From contig NZ_JASTLC010000001.1 of the NCBI RefSeq assembly GCF_030499575.1, forward strand, positions 5,790,001 to 5,854,000: a stretch of DNA of 64,000 nt, in the 5' to 3' direction. Numbering within the stretch: the stretch's first letter is position 1; each line of letters begins with the position of its first letter. The stretch comes from Streptomyces sp. DG2A-72. Lineage in GTDB: Bacteria; Actinomycetota; Actinomycetes; Streptomycetales; Streptomycetaceae. Below the pieces are notes generated by a model, which was given only the letters and a program-made list of their open reading frames with translations, had not been told where the DNA came from and did no database searches. Made by a program: the position numbers and the translations under genes. Shown piece by piece: positions 8,222-16,790 of this stretch.

Positions 8222-9955
8222 CTATCCGGTCGGCAACGCGGGACGAAGCCGCAGAACGACGTCCTCGTCCCGCAAGTCACCGATCCGCAGCGTCACTTGG
8301 GTGTCGTCAAGCGGAAGTCCCGCGCGCAGGCAGGCATAGACGACTGCGGCCGGCAGGCCCGGATCCAGTACCGGGCCCGTGGCCGCCGCCTCCACGACCC
8401 GGCCGTCCCGCAGCCCGACCAGACAGCCGCCCCCGCGCACCGCCGATGCCGCGAGAAGGCTTCCGGGCAACCGAGCGAGGCCGTCCTCGATCCAGCGCAG
8501 CGCCGTCACCGCGGCGGATGTGGGCCGGCGTCGGACGAGAACCGAGGCGCTCTCGGTCAGCCGACGGTCGCGTTCGTCGTCCGCGCAGGCGAGGTGCGTG
8601 AAGAGGGCGGCGGACTCCGGGCGGGTCTTGCCGTACGAGGCGACGGCTGCCGGAAAGCGGTGCACGGTGACGGTCGGTGCCACGCTGTCCCCGGTGACGT
8701 TCGTGGTCACCTGCCAGGAGGTGGCTGGCGCGGCGGGCGGATCCGGATCCGGCAGTACCAGTGGAGCGGGTGGGGGAGAGGAGGGCTCCGGAAGCTTCAG
8801 CAGGCGGTAGAGGGCGGTGCGGAGCCGGGCCAGGGCGTGCCCCGGTTCGGCGAAGGCCTGCGCGGCGACGGCGGCGTACTGCTGGGGCGTGTGCCCGCGT
8901 ATGACGTCCTCCACCTGCCGGCGCAGGTTCCCGCGAGTGTCGAGCCGGGGCGCGACGGCCGCCAGCTCGTGGACGGCGGTCCCGGGCACCGCGTCGCTGC
9001 CGAATGCCGCGAGCAGCAGTGGGTTGCCGGCCGCCGCGCTGTACAGCGTCACCGAGCCGTGATCGCCCACGACGACATCGGCGGCGACGAGCGCGGGCCG
9101 CCAGGCGTGGACGGCGGGCATCAGCAGCAGACCCGCGTCCAGGGCCGCGGCCAGCAGGGTGCGGATCTGCCAGGCCCCGTGAGCCGACCACACATTGGGG
9201 TGGACGATCGCGCCGACCTGGTACTCGTCACAGGGCAGTTGGGCGATCAGACGCGGGAGAAGATCCGGGAGACTCCCCAGGAGCGAAGTGCGGCCCCAGG
9301 TGGAACTGACCATGACCAGACGCTGATGCTCCGCGACGCCCAACGCCTCTCGGTACGCCCCCCTGCGCGACCGGCTGCCCACCAGCTCGTCGAAGCACGG
9401 GTCACCCACCATCAGCGTGCGACCGGCCGCTTTCGGATGGGTGGCGATCAACTGTTCCTCCTGCGCCGGATGCGAGACCGCCAGCCAGGCACGTCCCGAC
9501 TCCAGGAGGGAATCCGGTACGACTCCGGAGAGCCTCTCGTGTGGACTGCGGGAATCCGGCACGAACTTCTGGAAGCCGACGCCGTGCGGCAACACCAGCA
9601 CCGGGCAGTCGCCCTCCGGCACGTCGATGTTCTCGCTGGCGGACAGGATGAGGTCGGGGGCGATGTGCCCCAGCTGCTCCCAGGGAGCGACCCGGCAGCC
9701 GGCGGCGTGGAGGAGGTCGAGGACGCCGTCGTTGAACGCGGAGGTGGGGTCGTAGGCGAAGACGACGGTCACGCGGGCGTCGTCGCGCAGGAGCGACGGC
9801 AGTGTTTCGAGGGCGCGTACGGTCGAAGTGACGGTACGGGCGGCGACGACAAGGGTGCGGTCGCCGTGGAAGGTGCTCCAGCGGTGGGCATCAGAGCCCA
9901 CGGGCACGCGAAGGGGTTGGCTACCGAACAAGCCGACCGCCTCTAACAAACCCAC
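8222..9955 (-). CDS. GT-B-fold protein resembling CDP-glycerol glycerophosphotransferases
   Basis: 577 aa at most. Residues ~25-380 look like a GT-B fold: an N-terminal Rossmann-like half, then VSSTWGRTSLLG, HPNVWSAHG and VVGDHGSVTLYSAAAGNPLL. The last motif resembles the nucleotide-sugar site of the CDP-glycerol glycerophosphotransferase and UDP-GlcNAc 2-epimerase superfamily. A Pro-rich linker (~385-405) leads to a second, unrecognised domain. Start choice: GGAGG lies only one base before the GTG at 9955 but seven before the TTG at 9949, so TTG may be the true start. It converges with the STAND gene (28-base gap). Directly upstream lie 13 heptamer repeats. The substrate is unknown; similar proteins may be labelled initiation-factor-like by older pipelines, which the sequence does not support. 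Confidence 0.65.
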   Translation of the reverse strand: MGLLEAVGLFGSQPLRVPVGSDAHRWSTFHGDRTLVVAARTVTSTVRALETLPSLLRDDARVTVVFAYDPTSAFNDGVLDLLHAAGCRVAPWEQLGHIAPDLILSASENIDVPEGDCPVLVLPHGVGFQKFVPDSRSPHERLSGVVPDSLLESGRAWLAVSHPAQEEQLIATHPKAAGRTLMVGDPCFDELVGSRSRRGAYREALGVAEHQRLVMVSSTWGRTSLLGSLPDLLPRLIAQLPCDEYQVGAIVHPNVWSAHGAWQIRTLLAAALDAGLLLMPAVHAWRPALVAADVVVGDHGSVTLYSAAAGNPLLLAAFGSDAVPGTAVHELAAVAPRLDTRGNLRRQVEDVIRGHTPQQYAAVAAQAFAEPGHALARLRTALYRLLKLPEPSSPPPAPLVLPDPDPPAAPATSWQVTTNVTGDSVAPTVTVHRFPAAVASYGKTRPESAALFTHLACADDERDRRLTESASVLVRRRPTSAAVTALRWIEDGLARLPGSLLAASAVRGGGCLVGLRDGRVVEAAATGPVLDPGLPAAVVYACLRAGLPLDDTQVTLRIGDLRDEDVVLRLRPALPTG

Positions 9956-9970
9956 GCCTCCAGTCGGTCA

Positions 9971-10061
9971 GCGGCTCGCGGCTCGCGGCTCGCGGCTCGC
10001 GGCTCGCGGCTCGCGGCTCGCGGCTCGCGGCTCGCGGCTCGCGGCTCGCGGCTCGCGGCTC
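9971..10061. repeat. 13 perfect tandem copies of a 7-bp unit
   Basis: GCGGCTC repeated 13 times without a mismatch, then a near-copy (GCGGCTA) at 10062-10068. It begins 15 bases upstream of the GT-B-like gene's first possible start codon, in its leader or promoter zone. Perfect homogeneity suggests recent slippage. Confidence 0.97.
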
Positions 10062-10267
10062 GCGGCTATGGTTGCTTTATCGCATTTCAAGCCGGTTAGC
10101 AATCCTTTGGGTGGCCCTGTGGTCAGTGGGGCAGTGTCTGAACTCGTACACGGTAACGAACCATGCCGACTGCAATGTAAGCCTTGGTCGCATGATCGAC
10201 AGTTGGCGCTTAGGCACGAAACGCGGGTTCGTAGACGGGGCATGGACGATAGGTCCGTTCGAACGTC

Positions 10268-10396
10268 GACCACCTCGGCAGCACGGCGGAGGTGGAAGCG
10301 ACGCACCGCCGGAGAGGTCGGGGCGAGTCGCTCGAAGAGGTCGGAGATCTTGTCCGGGTGGAGGAGGGAGCCGTCCTCCTCGGTGAAGATGCGGCC
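10268..10396 (-). pseudogene. second integrase fragment (catalytic-domain piece)
   Basis: About 43 residues read GRIFTEEDGSLLHPDKISDL and then FERLAP, the segment before the HxLRH box in tyrosine integrases, followed by a corrupted FHLRRAAEVV where HDLRHGAAT-like sequence is expected. Nothing integrase-like continues on either side. It is a fragment of an element integrase, separate from the one at 3.9-4.6 kb. Confidence 0.6.
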
Positions 10397-10481
10397 GCTC
10401 GCCTGGCCGCTGGTACGCCGACTCCCCGACGGCCCCGCGGTGCCGGCCTCCGGATCCGCCGTTACGGGAGAGGTGGCCTCG

Positions 10482-10925
10482 GCGAGACCGGCGGTCGTAC
10501 TGCTTGTCGGCACCGGGCTCCTGTGGGCCGTCACCATGGGCGCATGGTCGTACGCCTTGGTCCTGGGGCGTCAGCACACCGGCATAGCGTCGTCGCACTC
10601 GTCGGCGCCGTGGTGGGACCCATCGCCGCGCGGCACTTCGGGCGTATGCGGTCGATGGCCGTCTTCGTCACGGCGCAGGCCCTCGCGATGGCGGTCCTGA
10701 TCTTCACCCACGACTCCGTGCTCTTCGTCGTCGCGGCCGTCCTCTGGCAGACCTGCCAGCCGGCCGTCCTGGTGCAGATGATCGCCGCCGCGGCGCTCAT
10801 CGACCCGACCGGCCGCCTGGTGGCCTCCGACGGTGCCGGGGCCGGCGTAATGAGTCTCGTCCTGGCGATCGGCACCTTCGCCGCCTCGCTGCCCCTGCTG
10901 CGGATGACGGTGGCCGGCGGGAAGG
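10482..10925 (+). pseudogene. remnant of an MFS transporter
   Basis: Membrane-helix sequence in two frames. A first helix (VVLLVGTGLLWAVTMGAWSY, then ALVLG) is followed by a frame change at about 10,580-10,590. Helices continue in the other frame (VVGPIAARHFGRMRSMAVFV, LFVVAAVLWQ, MSLVLAIGTFAASLPLL). Only about 150 residues of an expected ~400 remain. The shift and the size mark it as a broken gene. Confidence 0.6.
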
Positions 10926-11055
10926 CCACGACGAACCGCGGCCCGGACGCGTGCCGACGGTCTGAAGACGTCGTCCAGTTCTCCCGACCTCGCGGAACGG
11001 CCGCTGCCCCTGTCCGATGTCAGGGGCAGCGAGGTCGGCCTGTTCCGCCCTGCCG

Positions 11056-11283
11056 TCAGCTCGTAGGCAAGGTCACGAGCTCCAATCGGCCTCCGCCGAG
11101 AGCGACGACAGCGGAGACCAGGGCCTGCAGACAGGTGAGCTCGGCCTCCTCGTCGGGCAGTGAGAGATGCTGCTCCGCGAGGCCGTCGAAGCCGGCCAGG
11201 AAGAACCGGGCGATGGTCTCCGGCGGCTGGGCGAGCTGGTGAATCGACTTAGTCCCATGAGCAAGTCGTTCGATCAAGTGGCC
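11056..11283 (-). pseudogene. C-terminal fragment of a TetR-family regulator
   Basis: About 75 residues (IARFFLAGFDGLAEQHLSLP, then DEEAELTCLQALVSA) resemble the C-terminal ligand-binding helices of TetR regulators. No helix-turn-helix domain is present upstream in any frame; the reading frame simply opens into non-homologous sequence. It may have been the regulator of the broken transporter next to it. No other gene is seen between 10,069 and 11,360. Confidence 0.5.
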
Positions 11284-11360
11284 GTGGAGGGGAGGCGACC
11301 TGCCGTCCCTCGACCAGGCTTCACACGGACCCCCCGGATTCCCCACAGCGGAACGAGGCC

Positions 11361-11774
11361 TCAACGGTTGAACCACTCCCGCCCCGGCGCCCCCAGCATG
11401 GTCTTCGCGATCAGGACGGCGATGATCATCCCGACCACCGCGGTGGGCATCCCCGCGACGAAGAAGTTGATCAGCGAGAACAGCACGATCACGCCCTCGA
11501 CCGCGACCACAGTGATCCGCACCCACCCGAACCGCTTCCACGCGAAGATCCCGGAGACGACGAGTGCGATCGCCGCGCACAGGGCGGAGTACGTGGAGAA
11601 GCGGACCAGTCCGAGCTGCTCGACCTCCTGATTGTGATCGAGACGGTCGTTCACCAGCATCATGAGGAAGAACGCGCCGAGGAGATTGAACACGGCCTGG
11701 ATCCACACGCCCACCAGCGCCGCCTTGACGCCGCCCGGCATACGCTCGCTGCGCTCCGACACCTGAGTGACCAC
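11361..11774 (-). CDS. small four-helix membrane protein
   Basis: 137 aa from the GTG about 10 bases after GGAAGGGG. Four hydrophobic helices are visible (starting AALVGVWIQAVFNLL, YSALCAAIALVVSGI, RITVVAVEGVIVLFSL and PTAVVGMIIAVLIA) with short charged loops. No catalytic motif. Similar small membrane proteins of unknown role are frequent in Streptomyces. It marks the return to chromosome-like sequence after the decayed region. The lipoprotein at 11,939 is divergent. Confidence 0.7.
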   Translation of the reverse strand: MVTQVSERSERMPGGVKAALVGVWIQAVFNLLGAFFLMMLVNDRLDHNQEVEQLGLVRFSTYSALCAAIALVVSGIFAWKRFGWVRITVVAVEGVIVLFSLINFFVAGMPTAVVGMIIAVLIAKTMLGAPGREWFNR

Positions 11775-11938
11775 GAGTCCCACACCCCTTCCCGTGCACC
11801 TGAGGACCGACGCGACGGCGGAGTTCCGCACCGCCGCCCGCCTCACTGTGCTGGGTGTGCCTCGGGACCGGTCCCCGCGCGGCGGGGCTACAACGAGACC
11901 GTTCCGATCTCCGACGTCTCCGACGACCGGGAGTCCCT

Positions 11939-12478
11939 GTGAGTGCCTCGTCCCCGTTCCCGCGCTGGTCGGCGGGTGGTGCCCTGCTGCTCGCGCTCCT
12001 GGTCGCCGGGTGCGGCTCCGCGTCCGACGGCGATACGTCCGACAGCGCTGCGTCCGGCAAGGGCCGAGCCGATGACCGTACGCCTTCGGCCGAGCCCACC
12101 CCCACTCCCACTCCCACCCCCACCCTCACCGCCTCCGACGGCACGCGCTACTCCGCGTGCGCCGACGGCACCTGCGAAGTGGCCATCTCCCGCCCCGTGG
12201 AGTTCGCGGTGAACGGCAGCATGTTCAACGTCACGAAGGTGAACCGCGGAAACAGCCTCGAATTCAAGCTGGCCCTCTCATACGGCGCGCGGGGTTCCGG
12301 CACCCTGGCGGCCAACTGCGGCGTCACCAGGTTCATGCCGGGTCGCCTCAGCACCGAGAGGTGCACCGACGACAACCGCTCCCAGAAGCCGCCCGCTCCG
12401 CAGGCGGGCACGCTGGCGCTGCAGATGGCCGGATGGGACGCCGACAACGCCGCGGTCGTGCGGCTGGTGTCCGGCTGA
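11939..12478 (+). CDS. secreted lipoprotein, unknown function
   Basis: 179 aa from the GTG behind GGGAG. A signal peptide ends in the lipobox LVAGC (cysteine near residue 24). A Ser/Asp-rich linker and a Pro-Thr repeat (PTPTPTPTP) follow, a common spacer between the lipid anchor and an outer domain. The ~110-residue C-terminal domain has four cysteines (CADGTC, NCGVTRF, ERCTDD) that could form two disulfides. It faces the response regulator gene tail to tail, with three 19-bp repeats in the gap. Confidence 0.8.
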   Translation: MSASSPFPRWSAGGALLLALLVAGCGSASDGDTSDSAASGKGRADDRTPSAEPTPTPTPTPTLTASDGTRYSACADGTCEVAISRPVEFAVNGSMFNVTKVNRGNSLEFKLALSYGARGSGTLAANCGVTRFMPGRLSTERCTDDNRSQKPPAPQAGTLALQMAGWDADNAAVVRLVSG

Positions 12479-12493
12479 ACAAGTCCGCTGCGC

Positions 12494-12550
12494 AAGCGGG
12501 CATGAGGACGTCATGCGGGGATCAGGACGTCAAGCGGGCATCCGGACGTC
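12494..12550. repeat. three 19-bp direct repeats, each ending GGACGTC
   Basis: Units at 12494-12512, 12513-12531 and 12532-12550; consensus AAGCGGGCATSAGGACGTC, followed by a decayed partial unit. They lie between the convergent lipoprotein and response-regulator genes. Each carries the palindrome GACGTC, also present in the repeats upstream of the regulator gene. Confidence 0.85.
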
Positions 12551-12557
12551 GCGGGAA

Positions 12558-13217
12558 TCACGACGCGGCCCCCAACCCCGCATCCCGCGCCAGCAGCGCC
12601 GCCTGCACCCGGTTCTCGCACTGCAGCTTCGTCAGGATCCGGCTGACGTAGGTCTTCACCGTCGCCTCGCTGACATGGATCCGTTCGCCGGCGTCGGCGT
12701 TCGAGAGCCCCTCCCCGAGAAGCGCGAGGACTTCCAACTCCCGCTCGCTGAGCGACTCCAGGCGCCGCCGCGCCTCCTCCGCGCGGGCCGCCGCCCGGCC
12801 CGAGGCGAGCGAGTCGACGACGTGGCGGGTGGCGCCGGGGGAGAGGTACGCGTCCCCGGCCGCCGCAGCCCGTACCGCTTGGATCAGCTCGCCCGGTGCC
12901 GAGTCCTTCAAAAGAAATCCCGCGCCGCCGTGGCTCAGTGCGCGCAGTACGTTCTCGCGTTCGCCGAACGTCGTGAGGATCAGCGGGCGTACGGACGGCG
13001 CGGCCCGCCGTAGCTCGGCCAGGGCACTCAGCCCGTCCAGCACCGGCATCTGGATGTCGAGCAGGGCCACGTCGACGGCGTGGGCCCGGACCAGGTCGAC
13101 CGCCTCGCGGCCGTTGCCGGCCTCTGCCACGACGTCGATGTCGTCGGCGGAGGTGAGGATCATCCTGATGCCCGCCCGGATGAGCGGTTCGTCATCCGCG
13201 ACGAGGACCCTGATCAC
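12558..13217 (-). CDS. NarL/LuxR-type response regulator
   Basis: 219 aa. The receiver domain (residues ~2-118) has the acidic pair DDE, phospho-acceptor Asp in LLDIQMPVLDG and Lys in FLLKDS. The C-terminal LuxR/GerE helix-turn-helix reads LSERELEVLALLGEGLSNAD, then VSEATVKTYVSRIL. It should be the partner of the histidine kinase encoded upstream on the same strand, 120 bases away. The gap holds four 12-bp repeats, which may be its own binding sites. Targets are unknown; the flanking lipoprotein and the kinase's fused domain point to envelope sensing (inference). Confidence 0.92.
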   Translation of the reverse strand: MIRVLVADDEPLIRAGIRMILTSADDIDVVAEAGNGREAVDLVRAHAVDVALLDIQMPVLDGLSALAELRRAAPSVRPLILTTFGERENVLRALSHGGAGFLLKDSAPGELIQAVRAAAAGDAYLSPGATRHVVDSLASGRAAARAEEARRRLESLSERELEVLALLGEGLSNADAGERIHVSEATVKTYVSRILTKLQCENRVQAALLARDAGLGAAS

Positions 13218-13246
13218 AACTCTCCCGCAAGGCTTCCGGTAGGGAC

Positions 13247-13294
13247 GCGTAGGACGTCGCGTAGGACGTCACTTAGGACATCGCGTAGGACATG
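13247..13294. repeat. four degenerate 12-bp repeats in the regulator leader
   Basis: GCGTAGGACGTC twice, then ACTTAGGACATC and GCGTAGGACATG, exactly in register over 48 bases, 29 bases upstream of the response regulator start. Two units contain GACGTC. Confidence 0.8.
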
Positions 13295-13337
13295 AGGACG
13301 CCTCTACCTTACTCACGCCCCAAGAGAGGCCGTATGA

Positions 13338-15044
13338 CTACGACTTGACCGTGTACGACTGCTTCTCGATCAGCTTTCCGTCCTTGAAGCAGAACCGGAA
13401 GAGAGGCTCGTCATCCAGGTTGTCCGGTATCTCAGTCGACAGGAGGACGAGGCAGTCGGCGCCCTTCGGCTTCGCGGGCCCCTTGTCGTGCAGGCCGTCG
13501 GTCAGGAACGACTTGCCGTCCGGCAGCTTGCCTCGTACGACCGTCTCGGTGTCGCCGACCTTCACGGACTTGTAGACGGACGGTTCGATCATGGCCTTGT
13601 CGCTCTCGTCCCACAGTTTGGCGATGCCCCAGACGGCCAGCACTCCGAGACCGACGATGATCACGAGTGCGGCGCCGCACCCGATCGCGATGCCCTTCTT
13701 CTTGCTTCCCATGGCGAGGTCGAGCTCCTTCTGCTTCTCCGGCGGGCCGGACCAGTCGATGACCGCTCCACCGTCGCCGGGCCGCACCCCCTCGCTCTGC
13801 CCCCGGAAGTCGTTCGCCGCTTCGACGAACGTCGTCACCTGCGGCGCCGAACCCGCCCGCTCCGCGCTCCCGTACGGCAGGACGCCCGCGACCCGGAACC
13901 CCCCGCCCGCCGCCGGCCCGGCATGCACCATGCCGCCGACCAGCCGGGCCCGTTCCTGCAGCCCGGTCAGCCCCTGCCCGCCGCTCACCACGAGCCGCCG
14001 CCCGCCGTCCGCCGCCGCGGGCACCGGCCCGTTGGCGACCTCGACCACCAGCGAGTCCGGCTCATACCGCAGCTCTACGACGATCGGGGCGCCCGGCGCG
14101 TGCTTCAGCGCGTTGGTCAGCGCCTCCTGCACGATCCGGTACGCCGCATGGTCCGCGGCGGGGGCCAGCGACCGCTCCTCGCCCGCCCGCCGCAGCTCTA
14201 CGTCCGCCCCCGCGCCCCGCGACGCCTCCACCAGGCCGTCGATCCCCGCCACGCCCCGGGTCGCGGGCGCCGCCTCGCTCTCGTGCTCCTGCGCGTGCGT
14301 ACCGTCGCGCAGGATGCCGACGGCCTCGCGCAGCTCGTGCATCGCGGCCACGGACGCGTCGCGCAGCACCCCGACGGCTTCACGCTGCCCGTCCGTCAGC
14401 TTGCGGTCGACCTCCAGCGCACCGGTGTGCACGGCGATCAGCGCCAGCTGGTGGCCGAGGCTGTCGTGCATGTCCTGGGCTATGCGCTGGCGCTCCCGCA
14501 GGCGGGCATGGGAGGCGATGATCTCGCGTTCCCGCAGCAGTTGGGCGTTGTGCTCGTGCAACGCGTGCATGAGGGTGCGGCGTTGGGCGCGGTAGCGGGC
14601 GGCGAGGCCGGGCACGACGGTCGTCGCCAGGAACGAGAGGGTGGTGAACAGCAGCGTCTGGGCCGCGGGGAGGCTGGACTCCGTCTGGAGGACGGACACC
14701 GCCGCATTGAGGACGTACGAGAGCGTGAACGCCGCCAGTGCCCATCGCGGCGCCTTGATCCTCGGGCCCGCCGACCAGCCCGCGACCGTCAACAGGGCCC
14801 AGAAACCGGGGAGTTCGGCGGCGAGCGCGCCCGTCAGGACGAGCACGCTCGCCGGGAACGCCCGTCGCAGCAGGGACATCGCGGCGGCGGCCAGTGCCAC
14901 GGCGACCGTCGCCGCCGGGCCGTCGTCCAGCACACCCAGCGTCGCCGACAGGGCCAGCAGCAGGGCGAGGACCGTCTCGCCGACGATCCGCCGACGGGAC
15001 CACATCCCCGCCACGACCAGTCGTTTCCAGCCGGCGCGGGCCAT
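13338..15044 (-). CDS. sensor histidine kinase fused to a C-terminal membrane-anchored domain
   Basis: 568 aa from ATG 15044; GTG starts a few codons earlier (15053, 15059) are possible. Four to five N-terminal membrane helices precede a HisKA_3 dimerisation helix (RQRIAQDMHDSLGHQL, phospho-acceptor His) and an ATPase domain (HAAYRIVQEALTNALKHAPG; GGQGLTGLQER). A normal kinase of this family would end at GGGFRVAGVLPYG. Here the frame runs on into a linker, a lysine-rich stretch, one membrane helix (IAIGCGAALVIIVGLGVLAV) and ~100 outer residues (YKSVKVGDTETVVRGKLPDG) that resemble a small SmpA/OmlA-like fold. An internal ATG at MGSKKKG has GGAG about 11 bases ahead, so the tail might also be made separately. 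Pairs with the regulator downstream. Confidence 0.82.
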   Translation of the reverse strand: MARAGWKRLVVAGMWSRRRIVGETVLALLLALSATLGVLDDGPAATVAVALAAAAMSLLRRAFPASVLVLTGALAAELPGFWALLTVAGWSAGPRIKAPRWALAAFTLSYVLNAAVSVLQTESSLPAAQTLLFTTLSFLATTVVPGLAARYRAQRRTLMHALHEHNAQLLREREIIASHARLRERQRIAQDMHDSLGHQLALIAVHTGALEVDRKLTDGQREAVGVLRDASVAAMHELREAVGILRDGTHAQEHESEAAPATRGVAGIDGLVEASRGAGADVELRRAGEERSLAPAADHAAYRIVQEALTNALKHAPGAPIVVELRYEPDSLVVEVANGPVPAAADGGRRLVVSGGQGLTGLQERARLVGGMVHAGPAAGGGFRVAGVLPYGSAERAGSAPQVTTFVEAANDFRGQSEGVRPGDGGAVIDWSGPPEKQKELDLAMGSKKKGIAIGCGAALVIIVGLGVLAVWGIAKLWDESDKAMIEPSVYKSVKVGDTETVVRGKLPDGKSFLTDGLHDKGPAKPKGADCLVLLSTEIPDNLDDEPLFRFCFKDGKLIEKQSYTVKS

Positions 15045-15150
15045 CGTCGTCACATTCACACGCCAAAGGTAGGTGTCGACGACCTTGCCCACAGCATCCG
15101 TTCGTCGCACCCGCGTCCGACGAAAGTCGCACCGTACGCCTGGACGGCGC

Positions 15151-16719
15151 TCACTTCCGGCAGGTCGGGTTTCCGGTGGGCAGCCGCCCGGACTCCAGGT
15201 ACGCGTTCACCTTCGCGTCGACGCAGGCGTTGCCGTACTCGCCGTACACACCGTGCACGATGGCTCCTTGCAGGGTCAGCAGGCGGGAGCCGGTCAGCAG
15301 GTTGTGCATGGCCCTGCTGCCCCGGTAGGTGGTGGCGGTGTCGCCGGTGGCGGAGACGATCAGGGCGGCGGTGTCGTTGGCGATCGTGGTCGGCTGCTCG
15401 CGGGGCGGCTCGGGCCAGAAGGCGCATGGGGCGATGTTGTTGGTCATCGGTCCGAAGAGGGGGTGGCGGGCCCGGCTGCGTTCGACATCGCGCCAGTAGA
15501 CCTCGGGATCCCGGGGCGCGGCCGCGTCGCCGCAGATGATCGCTGCCGCGGGGCTGGCGAGAGGCGAGCTCGAGGCGTCGAGCGCGAAGCGCAGGAGACC
15601 CGCCAGCTCCGGGGTCGGTTCGACGGCGACCCCCTTGGCCGCCTTGTCCAGCACGCCGACGGCGCGTGCGAACGCGGCACGCTGCTCCTCGTGGTCGCTG
15701 CCGCTGCTGTTCGAGATCAGATACGGCAGCACGTGCTCGTCGATGTCGTACGTGCCGACGCGCAACGGCCGTTCCCTCGCCGCCTCGGCGATCCGCTGCA
15801 CGGTGGCGAGCACGGCGGCCCGGCTCGCGCCCAGGCCGTACGTCCCGTGCCGCGCCGCGGTCCAGGACGCCCAGGCGCGCAGCGCCCGCTCCGCGGGGAT
15901 CTCCCTGCCCCGCAGCAGTCGGGGGCCGTACGTGCGTGGATCGCCGGCGCTGTCGAGGACCACCCGGTCGGTGCGGCCGGGGAACATCTGCGTGTACACG
16001 GCGCCGAGATAGGCGCCGTAGGAGTAGCCGAGGAAGGAGATCCGGCGCTCGCCCAGCACCGAGCGGACGATGTCCATGTCGCGGGCGGTGTTGCGGGTGG
16101 TGACGTACGGCAGAACGTCGCCGTGCCGGGCGGCGCACCGCTCGGCGAGATCCTTCTGGAAGGCGACCTGGCGGTTGAACGCGGCCCGGCTGTGCCCGGC
16201 CGAGCGGATCCAGATGCCGGCGGGCCAGCCGCAGTCGAGTGCCTCACTGCGGCCCACGAACCTCGGGTCCATGCCGATCACGTCGTACCGCGCGGCCGTC
16301 TTGCCGAGGTGGGCGCGGGTCCTCAGCGGCATGCCCAGCGTCGGCTCGGCGGGACCGCCGCTGTTGAGCATCAGCGTGCCGATCCGGTGCTTCCGGTCGG
16401 CCGCGGGTAACCGGGACAGGGCGATCTCCATCGTCCGGCCCGTCGGGCGGGAGTAGTCGAGCGGCACGGTGACCCGCGCGCACCGGGCCCCGGCCCGGTC
16501 CAGAGCGATCCCCTCCTCGTCGTCCGGCCCCTGCCGGCAATCGGTCCAGGTGATGTGCTGGCGGTGGTAGGCGGCCAGTCCGGTGCCGGAGTCCTCGGCG
16601 GCGTGGGCCGCGGTGCCCGAGGCGGCGAGCGCCAGTACGCCGAGGGCTGCGCCCAGGCGCTTTGCCGAGGTACCCCAAGTCAGCGCGTGGGTGCGTGTTT
16701 TGCGTGTTTTCGTCATCAT
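15151..16719 (-). CDS. secreted tripeptidyl aminopeptidase-type alpha/beta hydrolase
   Basis: 522 aa. The signal peptide ends near AHA/AED (residue ~40). An alpha/beta-hydrolase core carries an oxyanion-region motif LNSGGPAEPT and nucleophile elbow GYSYGAYLG. The C-terminal TAP-like domain has ISATGDTATTYRGSRAM (acid region) and GAIVHGVYGEYGNACVD (likely His). This is the Streptomyces SlpD/SlpE/Tap family of exported proteases that remove N-terminal tripeptides. Two adjacent ATGs start the frame; the ribosome site is weak. The 59-bp repeat element lies 72 bases upstream, between it and the DNA polymerase gene. Confidence 0.87.
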   Translation of the reverse strand: MMTKTRKTRTHALTWGTSAKRLGAALGVLALAASGTAAHAAEDSGTGLAAYHRQHITWTDCRQGPDDEEGIALDRAGARCARVTVPLDYSRPTGRTMEIALSRLPAADRKHRIGTLMLNSGGPAEPTLGMPLRTRAHLGKTAARYDVIGMDPRFVGRSEALDCGWPAGIWIRSAGHSRAAFNRQVAFQKDLAERCAARHGDVLPYVTTRNTARDMDIVRSVLGERRISFLGYSYGAYLGAVYTQMFPGRTDRVVLDSAGDPRTYGPRLLRGREIPAERALRAWASWTAARHGTYGLGASRAAVLATVQRIAEAARERPLRVGTYDIDEHVLPYLISNSSGSDHEEQRAAFARAVGVLDKAAKGVAVEPTPELAGLLRFALDASSSPLASPAAAIICGDAAAPRDPEVYWRDVERSRARHPLFGPMTNNIAPCAFWPEPPREQPTTIANDTAALIVSATGDTATTYRGSRAMHNLLTGSRLLTLQGAIVHGVYGEYGNACVDAKVNAYLESGRLPTGNPTCRK

Positions 16720-16790
16720 GCGGCGAAGCTAAGCGCTCCGCGGGATGTGCCGCAATTGGCCGTCTGTTTTCTGCGGGTCCGTCGTGGCTT

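Noticed and set aside
9971..10061. Heptamer array as a CRISPR array
   Set aside because: Units are 7 bp without spacers and no cas gene is nearby.
13488..15539. 683-codon open frame on the plus strand across the histidine kinase
   Set aside because: Antisense shadow caused by GC-rich codon bias: composition is Arg/Pro/His/Gly-rich with no domain, while the minus-strand kinase has all its motifs.
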